Shown: positions 52,073 to 61,250, counted from the stretch's first letter. The stretch is 64,000 nucleotides of DNA from Actinomadura fibrosa (GCF_900659615.1 NZ_CAACUY010000005.1:62001-126000), one strand, 5' to 3'. Numbers and translations: made by a program. Notes: generated by a model not told the origin, from the sequence alone.

Positions 52073-54976
52073 GTGAGCTGGCAGGGGGCCGGGGCGGGAC
52101 CCGGTGGAACCGGAGGCGGGCCGAGCGGGGACCTGTTCGCGGCGGTCGAGGGCAACGTGCGGGAGCTGGTGGCGTCCCCGTGGTGGCGGACGGCGCCGCC
52201 GCAGGAGCGCGCCGGGCAGGTCGCCGCGCGGATGCTGTGGGGCGCCGGGGAGTGGTGGCTGTTCGGCGCCTGGGGCCGCTGGTACCGGTGCGGCCTGGAC
52301 GGCACGTGGCATCCCTGCCCTCCCCCGGGCGCGTTCGAGGACCGGCGCGTCGCGGTCCCCGCGCCGCGCGGCGCGGGCACTCCCCCGGTGCCGCCGCAGC
52401 TCTTCCCCACCGGCCCCGACCTGGCGGCCGGACGGATGGCGCCGCTCGGCTTCCTCGGACCCGTCCCCGACACCGCGGTCGTGGCCCGCATCTCCCAGGC
52501 CCTCACCACGGCCCTCGCGGTGAACCCGGCGCAGTTCGCCCAGCGCGACCCGATGTTCCAGCCGGGCACCCCCAGCACCGTCGCCGCCGCGTGGGGCGCG
52601 CTGCTGTGGTGCGCCGGGTCGCCCGTCGTGCTCACCGAGCATCCGCTCATCGAGTCGTTCATCCCGTTCCTGACGACCTCCGCCGAGCAGCTGCACTGGA
52701 TGATGCCGCCCGACTTCGGGACGCTCGCCGGGTACTACATCAACCGGCTTGGCGCGGGCGACGGCGGCGGCGCCGCGCACATCGCCCGCGTGATGTACGA
52801 GGTCGCTGCCGGGTTGCAGGCCGACGCACGGTTCCGTCCGGGCGCCGACGCGCTCGCCGCGGTGACGGCGGCGTCGCTGCGGATGGTCAACCAGGACATG
52901 GCGACCGTCCGGTACGGGCCGGAGGCGATCGTGCAGGAGTGGCGGCGCCGCTGCCCCGCCGAGTTCGCCACGCCGATGGTGCGCGACACCGCTCCCGGCG
53001 AGTACCTGCGGCTCGCGCTCTACGACCTCCAGCAGATCGTCGCGGGCCTGACCGGGCCCCGGCCGGTGGCGCAGGGCGCCCGCAGCCACGACGAGGTCCG
53101 CCGCGCCGGCATCGCCGTCCTCGCCGCCGACCTCCAGGCCGCGCCGAACGCCCTCGCCGGGCTCCAGCGCTGGCTCGACCCCGACAGCGCCCGGACGCTC
53201 CAGGCCGTCCTGGCGGACCCGGCGCACCCGCTGCGGGCCCTGTGGCCCCGCGATGGGCGGCTGCCCGACATGCTGCGCAGCGACGACGCCGACGCGCTCG
53301 CCGCGCTCCTCGCCACCACCTACACCCTCGGCCTGACCTGGTGCAGGCTCGCCCAGGTCCCGCCGCCCGCGACGGGCTTCGCGGTGCCGCAGGCCGTCGC
53401 TGCGGAGCTGACGTCCCCGGCGATGCACACCCCGCCGTCCACCGACGAGCTGAGCGCCTGGGACATCATCAAGGCCGCGCGCGAGCACATGGCGGCCGAC
53501 CGCGCGGCCACCGACCGCCCGGTCGCACCGGTGCCCGAGCCCGCACAGGAGGCCCCGGGCCCGCCGCCCGCGGTGGCACCGGTCGAACCGCCGTCGGCGC
53601 CGCCCGTCCCGCCCGACCCGTACGGCGCCCAGGGCGCGGCGGGACAGGGCGTCCCGCCGATGCAGAGCCCACCGCCCGGGCCGGAGAACCCGTTCGGCGT
53701 GCGCTCCGAGCCCGCGCCGGGCCCCGTCCCCGGCCCCTCCTCCACTCCCCCTCCGTCGCCTGTACCGCCGCCGACCGCGTCCGAGGCGCCGCCGTCCGAT
53801 CCGTTCGGAGGCAACACGCCCCCGCCGCGGATCCCGCCGCCTCCTCCGCCGCCGGCGACGCCCGCTCCGCCGACCGCGGTCGTGGGCGAGCAGCCGTCGT
53901 CGGGCGCGCCGGTGTGGCCGCGGTCGGAACCGACCACGGCGGACACGCCCGTCCCGGCGCCCGTCCCGGAGCCGCCCGCGCCGGTGTGGCCGGTCGAACC
54001 GGCGACGCAGCTCGACAGCGACGCGTTCAAGACCCAGCTCGACCCGGGCCCGGCGTGGCCCGGCGCCGACGCCCAACCGGCCCCGTCCGCACCGGCCTCG
54101 CTGGTGCCGGACCTGCCCCCGCCGCCCCCACCGGTGCACGAGGTGCCTCCCCCGGTACCGCCGGCACCCGCCCCCGAACAGGGCCCGCAGATCGCCGAGG
54201 CGTACGGCATCCGGTTCCTGTGCGGCGCCGACGACATCGGACGGGTCGTGACCGAGGTCCGGCGCCGCGGGAAGTGGGCCAGGCGCCTGCGCGGCCAGGA
54301 GGTGTCGAGCGCGTCCGCCCCGGCGCTGCTGCTGATCGGGGCGCCGTCCAGCGGGCAGCGGCGGCTGGCACGCATGGTGGCGCGCGCGCTGGCGGAGGTG
54401 GAGGCGTCCAGCGGCGAGGTCCACAGCGTCCACGCCGAGGACCTCCGCGAGGACGGCCCGGACGGGCTGCGCACCGCCCTCGACCGGCACGCGGGCCACG
54501 TCCTGCTGCTGGACGGCCTCGACGGGCTGATCCTGGACGAGACGCAGGGGCACGCGTACGCGTCCGTGCTGTACCGGGCGCGGCTGGAGGGCGTCAACGA
54601 CACGGCGCTGCTGGCGACGTGCGAGCCCGACCGGGTCGGTGAGCTGTCGGCGGTGTCCCCGGAGCTGGTCACGGACCTGCGGGCGGTGCGCCTGCCGGAT
54701 CTGTCCGACACTTCCGCACGGTCGGCGCTGCTGGGCCTGCTGGCCGAGGAACGCCGGCTGCGCCTGGGCACCGACGCCTGGCTGGTCGTCGACCGCGAGA
54801 TCGGCACCCTGCGCGGCCGCGGCCGGCTCACCGGCGCACGCCTCATCGAGGCCTACCTCGACCGCGCCGCCACCCGGCACCTGGGCAGCGCTGAGGCCAC
54901 GCAGGCCATCGGCAGCGCGCTGTCCCTCACCGCGTCCGACTTCGAGGGCCTGGCCGCAGAACTCTCCGGCACCTGA
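52073..54976 (+). CDS. Large proline-rich protein with C-terminal AAA-type ATPase-like domain, unknown
   Basis: A 967-residue cytoplasmic protein in three parts. Residues 1-480 are a helical, Trp-rich domain (LFGAWGRWYRCGLDGTWHPC early, YYINRLGAGDGGGAAHIARV) that I do not recognise. Residues about 480-705 are a Pro-rich, disordered linker with runs of PPPPP. Residues about 705-967 look like a CbxX/EccA-type AAA ATPase: GIRFLCGADD, the P-loop position GAPSSGQRRL near residue 756 (Gln-Arg where GK[ST] is expected) and Walker B-like HVLLLDGLDGLI near 810. The altered P-loop means ATP binding may be lost. It stands alone; the GTG start depends on a leaderless promoter reading. Confidence 0.8.
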   Translation: MSWQGAGAGPGGTGGGPSGDLFAAVEGNVRELVASPWWRTAPPQERAGQVAARMLWGAGEWWLFGAWGRWYRCGLDGTWHPCPPPGAFEDRRVAVPAPRGAGTPPVPPQLFPTGPDLAAGRMAPLGFLGPVPDTAVVARISQALTTALAVNPAQFAQRDPMFQPGTPSTVAAAWGALLWCAGSPVVLTEHPLIESFIPFLTTSAEQLHWMMPPDFGTLAGYYINRLGAGDGGGAAHIARVMYEVAAGLQADARFRPGADALAAVTAASLRMVNQDMATVRYGPEAIVQEWRRRCPAEFATPMVRDTAPGEYLRLALYDLQQIVAGLTGPRPVAQGARSHDEVRRAGIAVLAADLQAAPNALAGLQRWLDPDSARTLQAVLADPAHPLRALWPRDGRLPDMLRSDDADALAALLATTYTLGLTWCRLAQVPPPATGFAVPQAVAAELTSPAMHTPPSTDELSAWDIIKAAREHMAADRAATDRPVAPVPEPAQEAPGPPPAVAPVEPPSAPPVPPDPYGAQGAAGQGVPPMQSPPPGPENPFGVRSEPAPGPVPGPSSTPPPSPVPPPTASEAPPSDPFGGNTPPPRIPPPPPPPATPAPPTAVVGEQPSSGAPVWPRSEPTTADTPVPAPVPEPPAPVWPVEPATQLDSDAFKTQLDPGPAWPGADAQPAPSAPASLVPDLPPPPPPVHEVPPPVPPAPAPEQGPQIAEAYGIRFLCGADDIGRVVTEVRRRGKWARRLRGQEVSSASAPALLLIGAPSSGQRRLARMVARALAEVEASSGEVHSVHAEDLREDGPDGLRTALDRHAGHVLLLDGLDGLILDETQGHAYASVLYRARLEGVNDTALLATCEPDRVGELSAVSPELVTDLRAVRLPDLSDTSARSALLGLLAEERRLRLGTDAWLVVDREIGTLRGRGRLTGARLIEAYLDRAATRHLGSAEATQAIGSALSLTASDFEGLAAELSGT

Positions 54977-55417
54977 GCAGCCGCACCGACCAGGCCCTCA
55001 GACGGCGCCACGCCCCACCTCACCCGCAGCGCGGAATCCTTCGGCACCTGACTCCGGCCAGGCCGCCGAACGCGCCGCGTCCTGCCCGCAGCACCGGCGC
55101 GCGGGGCGACAGCGGCATTCCGGACCAGCCGAGCGCTCATCGGGTCAGGTCCCCCGGCACCGATGCGTCGATCCGGGCCCGTCCTGCTCGCCGCGCTGGT
55201 GAGGACGGCGCGCCGGCCTCCACGGAAGCGGGCGGAGACGCCGCATCCACGCGGGCCTCCACGAGCGAGCGGGGCAGGCCCATCGACGGGGGCGATGACA
55301 CAGTGGCGTCGAGGGCGTCGCCAAGGTGTCGAAAAGGCCTGCATCCCCTTACCCATCGGGGTTCTGGAATGTTCCGGGAGGCCGCGAAATGTCGGTGGCC
55401 GGGGTAACCATGGTGGG
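54977..55417. other. 441-bp gene-free stretch
   Basis: No frame here shows a ribosome site plus protein-like composition. The final 100 bp are the leader of the WYL-type regulator. No strong hairpin was found. Confidence 0.4.
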
Positions 55418-56545
55418 GTGGACCGCGTAGACCGCTTACTCGCGCTCGTCGCCGAACTGCGCGCGGCGTCCCCGGAGCCGCTGGAGCACGCCGCGCTGGC
55501 CGAGCGGCTCGGGGTGAGCGAGCGGACGGTGCGGCGCGACCTCGAACTGCTCACCCACGGCGGCCTGCCGGTCGAGACGGTGAAGGGCCGCGGGTACGTC
55601 CTGCCCGCCGAGCCGCCGCCGGCCGAGCTGAGCGAGGTCGGGTCACTGATGGGCCCGGTGCACGACACCCTCGCCGAGGCGGTGCGGACGCGGCGGATCG
55701 TCCGGCTCGCCTACACCGACCAGTCGGGGTCGCGCAGCTTCCGGGACGTCGAGGCGCACGGCCTGGTCATCGCCCCGTACGGGGAGTACCTGGTGGGGTG
55801 GTGCCGTATGCGGGACGGGCCCCGCATGTTCCGGCTCGACCGGGTGGGCGCGGCGTTCCTGTCAGGCAAGGCCTCGGAGGTCCGCGACCTGGACACGCTG
55901 CTCGCGGCGCTGCGGGTGCCGATGCCGCGGCCGCCCGCCGGACCAGGCCCGCGCGGCCCGGCCGGAGCGGCGCGAGCGCGCGCGTGGACGCTGGACCGGC
56001 TGGAGCTCGTCCGGTCCCGGGTGCGGGACGCGACCGCCGAGGTCCGCGGCGGTGGCGAGGGCGCGGCGGCGCTGCGCGGCGTCCTCGGGCACCTGGCGGA
56101 GTGGACGCGCTGGCAGCTGGCGGCGATCCGCGCCGCCGCGACGGGCGACGAACCGGTCCTCGACGGCCGCCGTCCGCCGTTCCCGCCGGAGTTCGACCGC
56201 GACCTGCCCTACGACGCCCGGGAACGGATGATCCAGGACGCGATGGCGCTGCGGTCGCTGGGCGACCTTGCCCGCGACCTGCAAGAGGTGCTCCAGGCCG
56301 CGGGGCACTGGGCCGCCGACTGCGACGACGCGCTGTGGGAGGGCGAACTGCCCGATCCGCGCCCGTTCGGCCCGCCGGGACCGCCGCGTCCGCTGGCCGA
56401 CCTGCTCGCGGGATGGCGGGGACCGCTGGCCCACATCGAGTGGCATCTCGACCGGCTCACCGACGAACCCCCGGAACCGCCGGAACCGCCGTCCGAGGAC
56501 GACGAGGACGTGTGGGTGGTCGACCGCTGCCCCCTCCAGGCCTGA
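55418..56545 (+). CDS. HTH-WYL regulator with a C-terminal DinB-like helical extension
   Basis: A 375-residue protein. Residues 1-60 are a DeoR/HTH_11-type domain (RVDRLLALVAELRAASPEPL and LAERLGVSERTVRRDLELLT). Residues 80-160 are a WYL domain (RTRRIVRLAYTDQSGSRSFR, DVEAHGLVIAPYGEYLVGWC). From residue 190 the protein leaves the usual WYL plan: RGVLGHLAEWTRWQLAAIRA with later GHWAADCDDALWEGELP and LAHIEWHLDRLTDEP look like the four-helix DinB/mycothiol-dependent maleylpyruvate-isomerase fold. A Pro/Glu-rich tail closes it. The GTG at 55418 is the natural start. The extension may sense a thiol or metal ligand; this is inference. Confidence 0.82.
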   Translation: MDRVDRLLALVAELRAASPEPLEHAALAERLGVSERTVRRDLELLTHGGLPVETVKGRGYVLPAEPPPAELSEVGSLMGPVHDTLAEAVRTRRIVRLAYTDQSGSRSFRDVEAHGLVIAPYGEYLVGWCRMRDGPRMFRLDRVGAAFLSGKASEVRDLDTLLAALRVPMPRPPAGPGPRGPAGAARARAWTLDRLELVRSRVRDATAEVRGGGEGAAALRGVLGHLAEWTRWQLAAIRAAATGDEPVLDGRRPPFPPEFDRDLPYDARERMIQDAMALRSLGDLARDLQEVLQAAGHWAADCDDALWEGELPDPRPFGPPGPPRPLADLLAGWRGPLAHIEWHLDRLTDEPPEPPEPPSEDDEDVWVVDRCPLQA

Positions 56546-56822
56546 CCCGTCCCCACGTCCGGCGACGGCCCGAGGGGGCCTCCCCGCCGACCCACGCATA
56601 TCGGGACCAACGGGCGCAGACCGTGAATCAGCCGCCCCGCGCAATGACCGATTGCGGACGCCCCCCGGCCAGCGCCTGCACGTCCCCACGATCGCAGGCG
56701 CAGAGCTTGGGCCGAGACGCCGACAATGCGGCCAGGCGCGTGCGCGGAGCGGTATAGCCGATCAACACGTCAGGCGACGGACGAGCCGTGGGCGATGGTC
56801 GGTCGCGCGGCCTCGCCGGAGG

Positions 56823-57350
56823 CTAACAGCGTGGCGTGAGAGCAGGGCTGTCGGCGGCGGCGAGCGGTATCGGTTCGGCGGGAACGGTGACCGTGGCGGG
56901 GCGGTGACCATCGAGCGCGCTCAGGCGGCGCGCGAACCAGACGGTCTTGCCGGCGCCGTCGGGCCGGGCGCCGAACTCGGTGGCGAGTGCCGCGACCAGC
57001 AGCAGGCCGCGGCCCGCCTCGGCCCATTCGAGGACGCCGGGGACCGGACGGGGCGCGACGGGCGCGGCCGGGTCCCCGTCGCTGATCTCGCCGATGATGC
57101 GGACGCCGTCCAGGCGCAGGCCGAGCCGGACGGGCCCTTCGCCGTGCACGACGGCGTTGGTGACGAGTTCGTCGACCATGAGGACGATGTCGTCGACGTC
57201 GGCGGGATCGGTCACCCGCCAGTCGCGCAACGCCCTCGCGGTGAGCACGCGCGCCCGGGCGGCCGAGCGGGTGTTCGCGGCCAGGTCCCAGGCCGCGGCG
57301 CGATGGTCGCCGTCCTCGGATCCTTCGACGCCGAGCCCCTTGGTGTCCAA
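56823..57350 (-). CDS. RsbW-like ATP-binding protein (HATPase_c), possible anti-sigma kinase
   Basis: A 175-residue GHKL ATPase: the N-box VDDIVLMVDELVTNAVVHGE and the G-box EWAEAGRGLLLVAALATEFG are clear; it ends with KTVWFARRL. It is one of the many short ATP-binding proteins of actinomycetes that resemble the anti-sigma-B kinase RsbW and often sit with XRE/DUF397 genes; neither is present here. The start is TTG at 57350 with GGTGAGGAG upstream. Role and partner unknown. Confidence 0.85.
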   Translation of the reverse strand: MDTKGLGVEGSEDGDHRAAAWDLAANTRSAARARVLTARALRDWRVTDPADVDDIVLMVDELVTNAVVHGEGPVRLGLRLDGVRIIGEISDGDPAAPVAPRPVPGVLEWAEAGRGLLLVAALATEFGARPDGAGKTVWFARRLSALDGHRPATVTVPAEPIPLAAADSPALTPRC

Positions 57351-57816
57351 TGCCCCGTCTCCTCACCTCTGGCGGTTTCCGCAGGTCAGCGACCTCAACA
57401 GGCATGTTCCCCGTCGGGGCCGCGCCATGGGGCCCGTCCCGCAGATCTGGCCGAACCGGCAGTTCCCCGTGCCGGTGGCGGCATGGTGAAGTGCCTTGCC
57501 GCCTCGGCGCCTCCGCCACGCCGCCGGTCGATCCGGAACGGGACCCGACTTTTCCCGCGTCCGTTCATATTGGGGACGCATCCCCCACGGAACCGGTGCA
57601 CGCGCGCACGAGAACCTCACTCCAGGGTGAGGTGATCGAGGACACACGGGGTGCGGTGGAATGACCACCCCCTGGCAGCCGTTACAGTGGGTGCGTCGGT
57701 GTGGCATGTGTCCCCCGGGCTCTACACAACGCCTTCGGGGAATACCGCCGGTCCATACGGTCCGGGCTGGAGCCTCGTTGTGCCTTTCGCCGTGAGGCGA
57801 CCACCACACCGGCTTA
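57351..57816. other. 466-bp leader/intergenic stretch
   Basis: It includes the leader of the RsbW-like gene. A plus-strand ATG at 57661 opens a 44-codon frame (MTTPWQPLQWVRRCGMCPPG...) with a TTA codon and a GGTGGA site, ending shortly before a very strong hairpin; I cannot say whether it is translated. No other gene is supported. Confidence 0.3.
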
Positions 57817-57863
57817 GACGCCGAGGCCCCGGCGAGATCCAATCTCGCCGGGGCCTCGGCGTC
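57817..57863. terminator. 22-bp perfect hairpin with 3-nt loop
   Basis: Positions 57817-57838 (starting GACGCCGAGG) are the exact reverse complement of 57842-57863, leaving a 3-nt loop. This is the strongest hairpin in the window. It should stop transcription in both directions and isolates the repeat block to its right. Confidence 0.75.
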
Positions 57864-57869
57864 GCCACA

Positions 57870-58900
57870 CGAACCCGCCGCCCCTCGCACCACCACACGC
57901 CGGGGCGACGGCCGTGTCGGCGACCACGCTGCCAGGCACGCCGCCGATGCCGGCGTCTCCCCCTCGCTGTGCGCGACGACCGGGCCCATCCGCGACCACA
58001 CCTCGCCGCCTCCTCCTACCCGGGCCACACCACACAACAACCGCAGCGGCAGGCCACTACACGCCGCACGTAGACCCAGCCCACCCATAAGCCACCGCGT
58101 CGTCGCGCCACCACGCCCTCCGCGTCGTCGCGCTGTATCCGCCGCGGGCACGCCACTACAGCGGCGCGCGTAGAAGTCGACCGCCCACGCGCCACCCGTC
58201 GTCGGACCCCACGCCTGCTCCGCGTCGTCCCGCAGCGCCCGCCGGGGCGTGCCACCGCGTGGCGGGCGTAGACATACGCCACCTCGCCGTCGCACGCTGT
58301 CACGCGCTGCGCGTCGTCGCGCTGGGTCCGCATGGGCGTTCCACTGCGCGGCGGTGCTTCCTCGTGCGGCCTCTGGACAGCCCGCCACCGTGTCGTCGCA
58401 CGCCACTAAGCCCGAGCGGCGCCGGGCAGCGTCCGCCGCCTGCTGCTGCGTGCCGTACGCGATTGCGCAGGGGCGGCGTGGTGTGCCCCTGCGCGCCCTG
58501 CGTAGACGTCCGCCACCATCGCCACTGCGCGCTGCGCTCCGCCGCGCAGGACGCGCAGGACGCGCAGGACGCGCCAGGGCGCGTTGCTGAGCGGCGGTGC
58601 TTCCTTGCGCGGCGTCCGGATCGGCCGCCAGTTCACCGCCACTGCGCCGCCGTGCGTTGTTGTGCAGCCGGGCCATCCGCCGCTGCGTGCTGCGCATCCG
58701 CATGCAGCGTCCGCCGTGGCATGCACCACGCGGCGCTGCTCGTCGTCGGGGTCCGGGTACTCCGCTACTTCGTCAGCCGCTGCGTCGTCGTGCCTACTGG
58801 CGCGATCGTGCAGTGGCCGCGTGGTGCGGCACTGCGTGGTCGTGTGCGTTGCCCTTTGGGTGTGCGCTGGTGTCCGCTGCACTTCGGCATGGCTGTGCGG
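57870..58900. repeat. Degenerate tandem repeat block, units of about 90-100 bp
   Basis: Motifs recur in order: a CACTACAGCGGC-like block at about 58052, 58152, 58251 and 58341, and CGCGTCGTC at 58121, 58221 and 58310 with a worn copy near 58391. Translated on the minus strand each unit gives an RDDAExx...VYARR-like stretch, for example QRDDAQRVTACDGEVAYVYA and LRDDAEQAW...VDFYARR. However, neighbouring units fall in different frames, so no single protein spans them. The right half (58450-58900) is more divergent. I see no insertion-sequence ends. Confidence 0.55.
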
Positions 58901-58930
58901 CGTTTGGGGTGGTGCGGTGTTGTGGCGCGT

Positions 58931-58969
58931 CGGCCTGACCGGGTCCGTTTGTGCGGGCCGGTCAGGCCG
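58931..58969. terminator. 12-bp hairpin downstream of the DUF3040 gene
   Basis: CGGCCTGACCGG (58931-58942) pairs with CCGGTCAGGCCG (58958-58969) with a 15-nt loop, followed on the plus strand by further GGGCCGGTCAGG copies up to about 59022. It probably ends the minus-strand GHL10/DUF3040 transcript. Confidence 0.55.
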
Positions 58970-59144
58970 GTGGCTCGATGCAGGCGGGCCCGGTCAGGGC
59001 ACTGCGGGCCGGTCAGGGCGTTGTGGGCACGGCGAGGCAGTGCGACGTGGTCACGTCACGACCGGGCGGCGGGAGCGGGGCGGGGTGGGGGGCGTACGGC
59101 GGGGACGGCGGGGCGTCCGGTGGTGGGGTGGCGGGCGTCCACGG

Positions 59145-59348
59145 TCAGGAGACCGCCGTGACGACCGCCGCGGCGATCGCCGCGAGGACGACGAGGGCGG
59201 CGACCACGGCGGCGGCGATGATGCGGACGCGGCGTCCGCGCCGGGCGGTGCCGAGCCGTGCGAGGCGGTGCGCCAGCCGCGGGTCGTCCTCTTTCAGGCG
59301 GACCTCGATCTGCGTGAGGATCCGCTGCTCCTCCATCGACAGCGCCAT
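59145..59348 (-). CDS. DUF3040 small membrane protein
   Basis: A 67-residue protein starting MALSMEEQRILTQIEVRLKE and DDPRLAHRLARL, the DUF3040 signature, followed by a basic stretch and one hydrophobic helix (residues about 42-65). The ATG at 59348 is used because GGAGG lies 7 nt upstream; an ATG at 59354 touches that site. DUF3040 proteins are widespread in actinobacteria with no known function. It lies 56 bp downstream of the GHL10-type gene and may be co-transcribed. Confidence 0.92.
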   Translation of the reverse strand: MALSMEEQRILTQIEVRLKEDDPRLAHRLARLGTARRGRRVRIIAAAVVAALVVLAAIAAAVVTAVS

Positions 59349-59404
59349 ACTCATACCTCCGGGGGGCGTCCAGGTGTCTGGTTCCTGCCCACGGAGCAAG
59401 ATCG

Positions 59405-61003
59405 TTAGCCTTCGGGGACGGTAAGGGTTGCGCCGCGTCCGGGCGGGCTCTCGTGGTGGAGGCGGTCCAGGGCGGTGACGTAGTAGGTGTAGGCGCGGCC
59501 TCGCTTGGCGGACGGGTCGATGATCCCGCCGCCGCGGACGTCGGCGAGGAGGCGGTTGGGGTCGACGGGGGCGCAGTCGGCGCGCTTGCCGTCGACCCGG
59601 TAGACCGCGTAGGACGTGGCGCCGTCGGACGGGCGCCATTCGACGCGGACGCCCTTGCCGTCGGCGCGGACCTTGAGGTCGCGGGGGGCGGGCGGGGCCT
59701 GGCCGCCGCGTCCGCTCACGGGCGGCGGGACGGCGGGACGGGAGTAGTGGTCGGCGCGCACCTTGGCGGCGAAGCCGCGGCGGTTGGAGGCGATGTCGGA
59801 GGCGCTGAAGAACACGTCGCCGCGGACCTGCGGGTAGCGGGCGTTCAGCGTGAGGTGCCGCGACAGCTCGGCGGGCTTCTTCCAGGTGGCGTCCTCGCCG
59901 ACGCGGTACGCGGCCTGGCCGATGGTGAGCTGGACGTCGGTGCCCTCGACCTGCCGCGCCCACCACTTGACGAGCTCGGCGTAGTCGGCGCGCTTGTCGC
60001 CGATGGGCCAGTAGAGCTGCGGGGTGACGTAGTCGAGCCACCCCTTCTTGATCCAGGTGCGGGTGTCGGCGTAGATGTCGTCGTAGCTCTGGAGGGCGCT
60101 GGTGGCCGATCCGGCGGGGTCGCTGGTCTTGTTGCGCCACACGCCGAACGGGCTGATGCCGAACCGGACCCAGGGCTTGGCCTGGTGGATCTGCCGCGAG
60201 AGCGACTCCACGAGGGTGTCGACGTTCTTGCGGCGCCAGTCGGCGCGCTTCAGGCCCTTGCCGTAGGCCTTGTAGGACGCGTCGTCGGGGAAGTCGCCGG
60301 ACTCGGGGTAGGGGTAGAAGTAGTCGTCGAAGTGGACGGCGTCGATGTCGTACTTCTGGACGACGTCCATCACGGCCCTGGTGGCGAGGTCGCGGACCTG
60401 GGGCAGGCCCGGGTCGTACCACAGGCCGGTCCCGTACTTGCGGACCCAGTCGGGGTGCTGGCGGGCGGGGCTGTTGGGCGCGAGCTTCTTCAGGTCGTCC
60501 TGGCGGCTGACGCGGTAGGGGTTGAACCAGGCGTGGAACTCCAGGTTGCGGGCGTGCGCCTCCTTGAGCATGAACGCCAGGACGTCGTAGCCGGGGTCCT
60601 TGCCCTGCTTACCGGTGATCCACTGCGACCACGGCTCGTACGGGGACCGGTAGAACGCGTCAGAGTTCGGGCGGATCTGGACGAACACCGCGTTCATGTT
60701 CATCGCCTTGGCGGTGTCGAGCAGCTTGACGAACGCGGCGCGCTGCTCGGCGGCGGGCTTGTCGGTGTCCTTGGGCCAGTCGATGCCGGCGACGGTGGCG
60801 ATCCACATGCCGCGCAGCTGCCGCGACGCCGAGTCGCGGGGCGCGGCGACCGCCGGGCACTCGCCCTTGGTGCCGGCGTGGACCGGTCCGCCGTCGTCGC
60901 GGTCGTCGGTGCCGCCGAGCGCGGGCACGCCGCACGCGGCGAGCGCGCCCGCCGACAGAGCGGCCGCAAGTGCCCGGATTCCCGTCCCTGATCGCGATGC
61001 CAT
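59405..61003 (-). CDS. Predicted lipoprotein glycoside hydrolase, GHL10 (DUF187/YddW) type
   Basis: A 532-residue exported protein with a lipoprotein signal (ALAAALSAGALAACG, Cys24). The GHL10 domain (about 62-410) begins RGMWIATVAGIDWPKDTDKP and contains NAVFVQIRPNSDAFYRSPYE, LEFHAWFNPYRVS, DAVHFDDYFYPYP and WLDYVTPQLYWP, the conserved strand ends with acidic residues expected at the active site. Residues about 440-530 form a fibronectin-III-like domain (PAPRDLKVRADGKGVRVEWR). Such enzymes act on extracellular polysaccharide; relatives such as YngK/YddW are little studied. It is not translationally coupled to neighbours. Confidence 0.92.
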   Translation of the reverse strand: MASRSGTGIRALAAALSAGALAACGVPALGGTDDRDDGGPVHAGTKGECPAVAAPRDSASRQLRGMWIATVAGIDWPKDTDKPAAEQRAAFVKLLDTAKAMNMNAVFVQIRPNSDAFYRSPYEPWSQWITGKQGKDPGYDVLAFMLKEAHARNLEFHAWFNPYRVSRQDDLKKLAPNSPARQHPDWVRKYGTGLWYDPGLPQVRDLATRAVMDVVQKYDIDAVHFDDYFYPYPESGDFPDDASYKAYGKGLKRADWRRKNVDTLVESLSRQIHQAKPWVRFGISPFGVWRNKTSDPAGSATSALQSYDDIYADTRTWIKKGWLDYVTPQLYWPIGDKRADYAELVKWWARQVEGTDVQLTIGQAAYRVGEDATWKKPAELSRHLTLNARYPQVRGDVFFSASDIASNRRGFAAKVRADHYSRPAVPPPVSGRGGQAPPAPRDLKVRADGKGVRVEWRPSDGATSYAVYRVDGKRADCAPVDPNRLLADVRGGGIIDPSAKRGRAYTYYVTALDRLHHESPPGRGATLTVPEG

Positions 61004-61174
61004 AGCGGCCCATTGTTACGTACTCGTTGCCGTGCTACGTACGGAACACCGATCCCGCGGTCCCGGTGCCGATGGGTCTCCCGGTGTTCACCTCTTGTGT
61101 CTCGCACCGTTCGTGACTCGTCCGCGGGGCTCGCCGCTGGTTCCTCGTCCTCGCAGGTCGGCGGGTCGCTGACG

Positions 61175-61203
61175 TTGCGATCTTCGAACACCAGTTCCAT
61201 ACT
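61175..61203 (+). promoter_or_regulatory. Promoter of the radical SAM gene
   Basis: TTGCGA (61175-61180) and CATACT (61198-61203) are separated by exactly 17 nt. The spacer and the -10 box are covered by a LexA-type box at 61184-61199. Confidence 0.55.
61184..61199. promoter_or_regulatory. LexA/SOS box
   Basis: TCGAAC-ACCA-GTTCCA matches the mycobacterial/actinobacterial SOS box TCGAACN4GTTCGA at 11 of 12 half-site positions. It lies within the promoter of the radical SAM gene, where LexA would repress until DNA damage. Confidence 0.7.
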
Positions 61204-61250
61204 GGCCGGACGTGCGTGATCGTTCACATGTTCGACGAAGGAGGTCGGGG

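Noticed and set aside
57363..58703. 446-codon minus-strand frame through the repeat block
   Set aside because: It has no ribosome site and no domain, and it passes through repeat units in different frames and through the 22-bp hairpin.
57870..58900. CRISPR array
   Set aside because: The units are about 90-100 bp, diverged, and without constant short repeats alternating with unique spacers; no cas gene is present.
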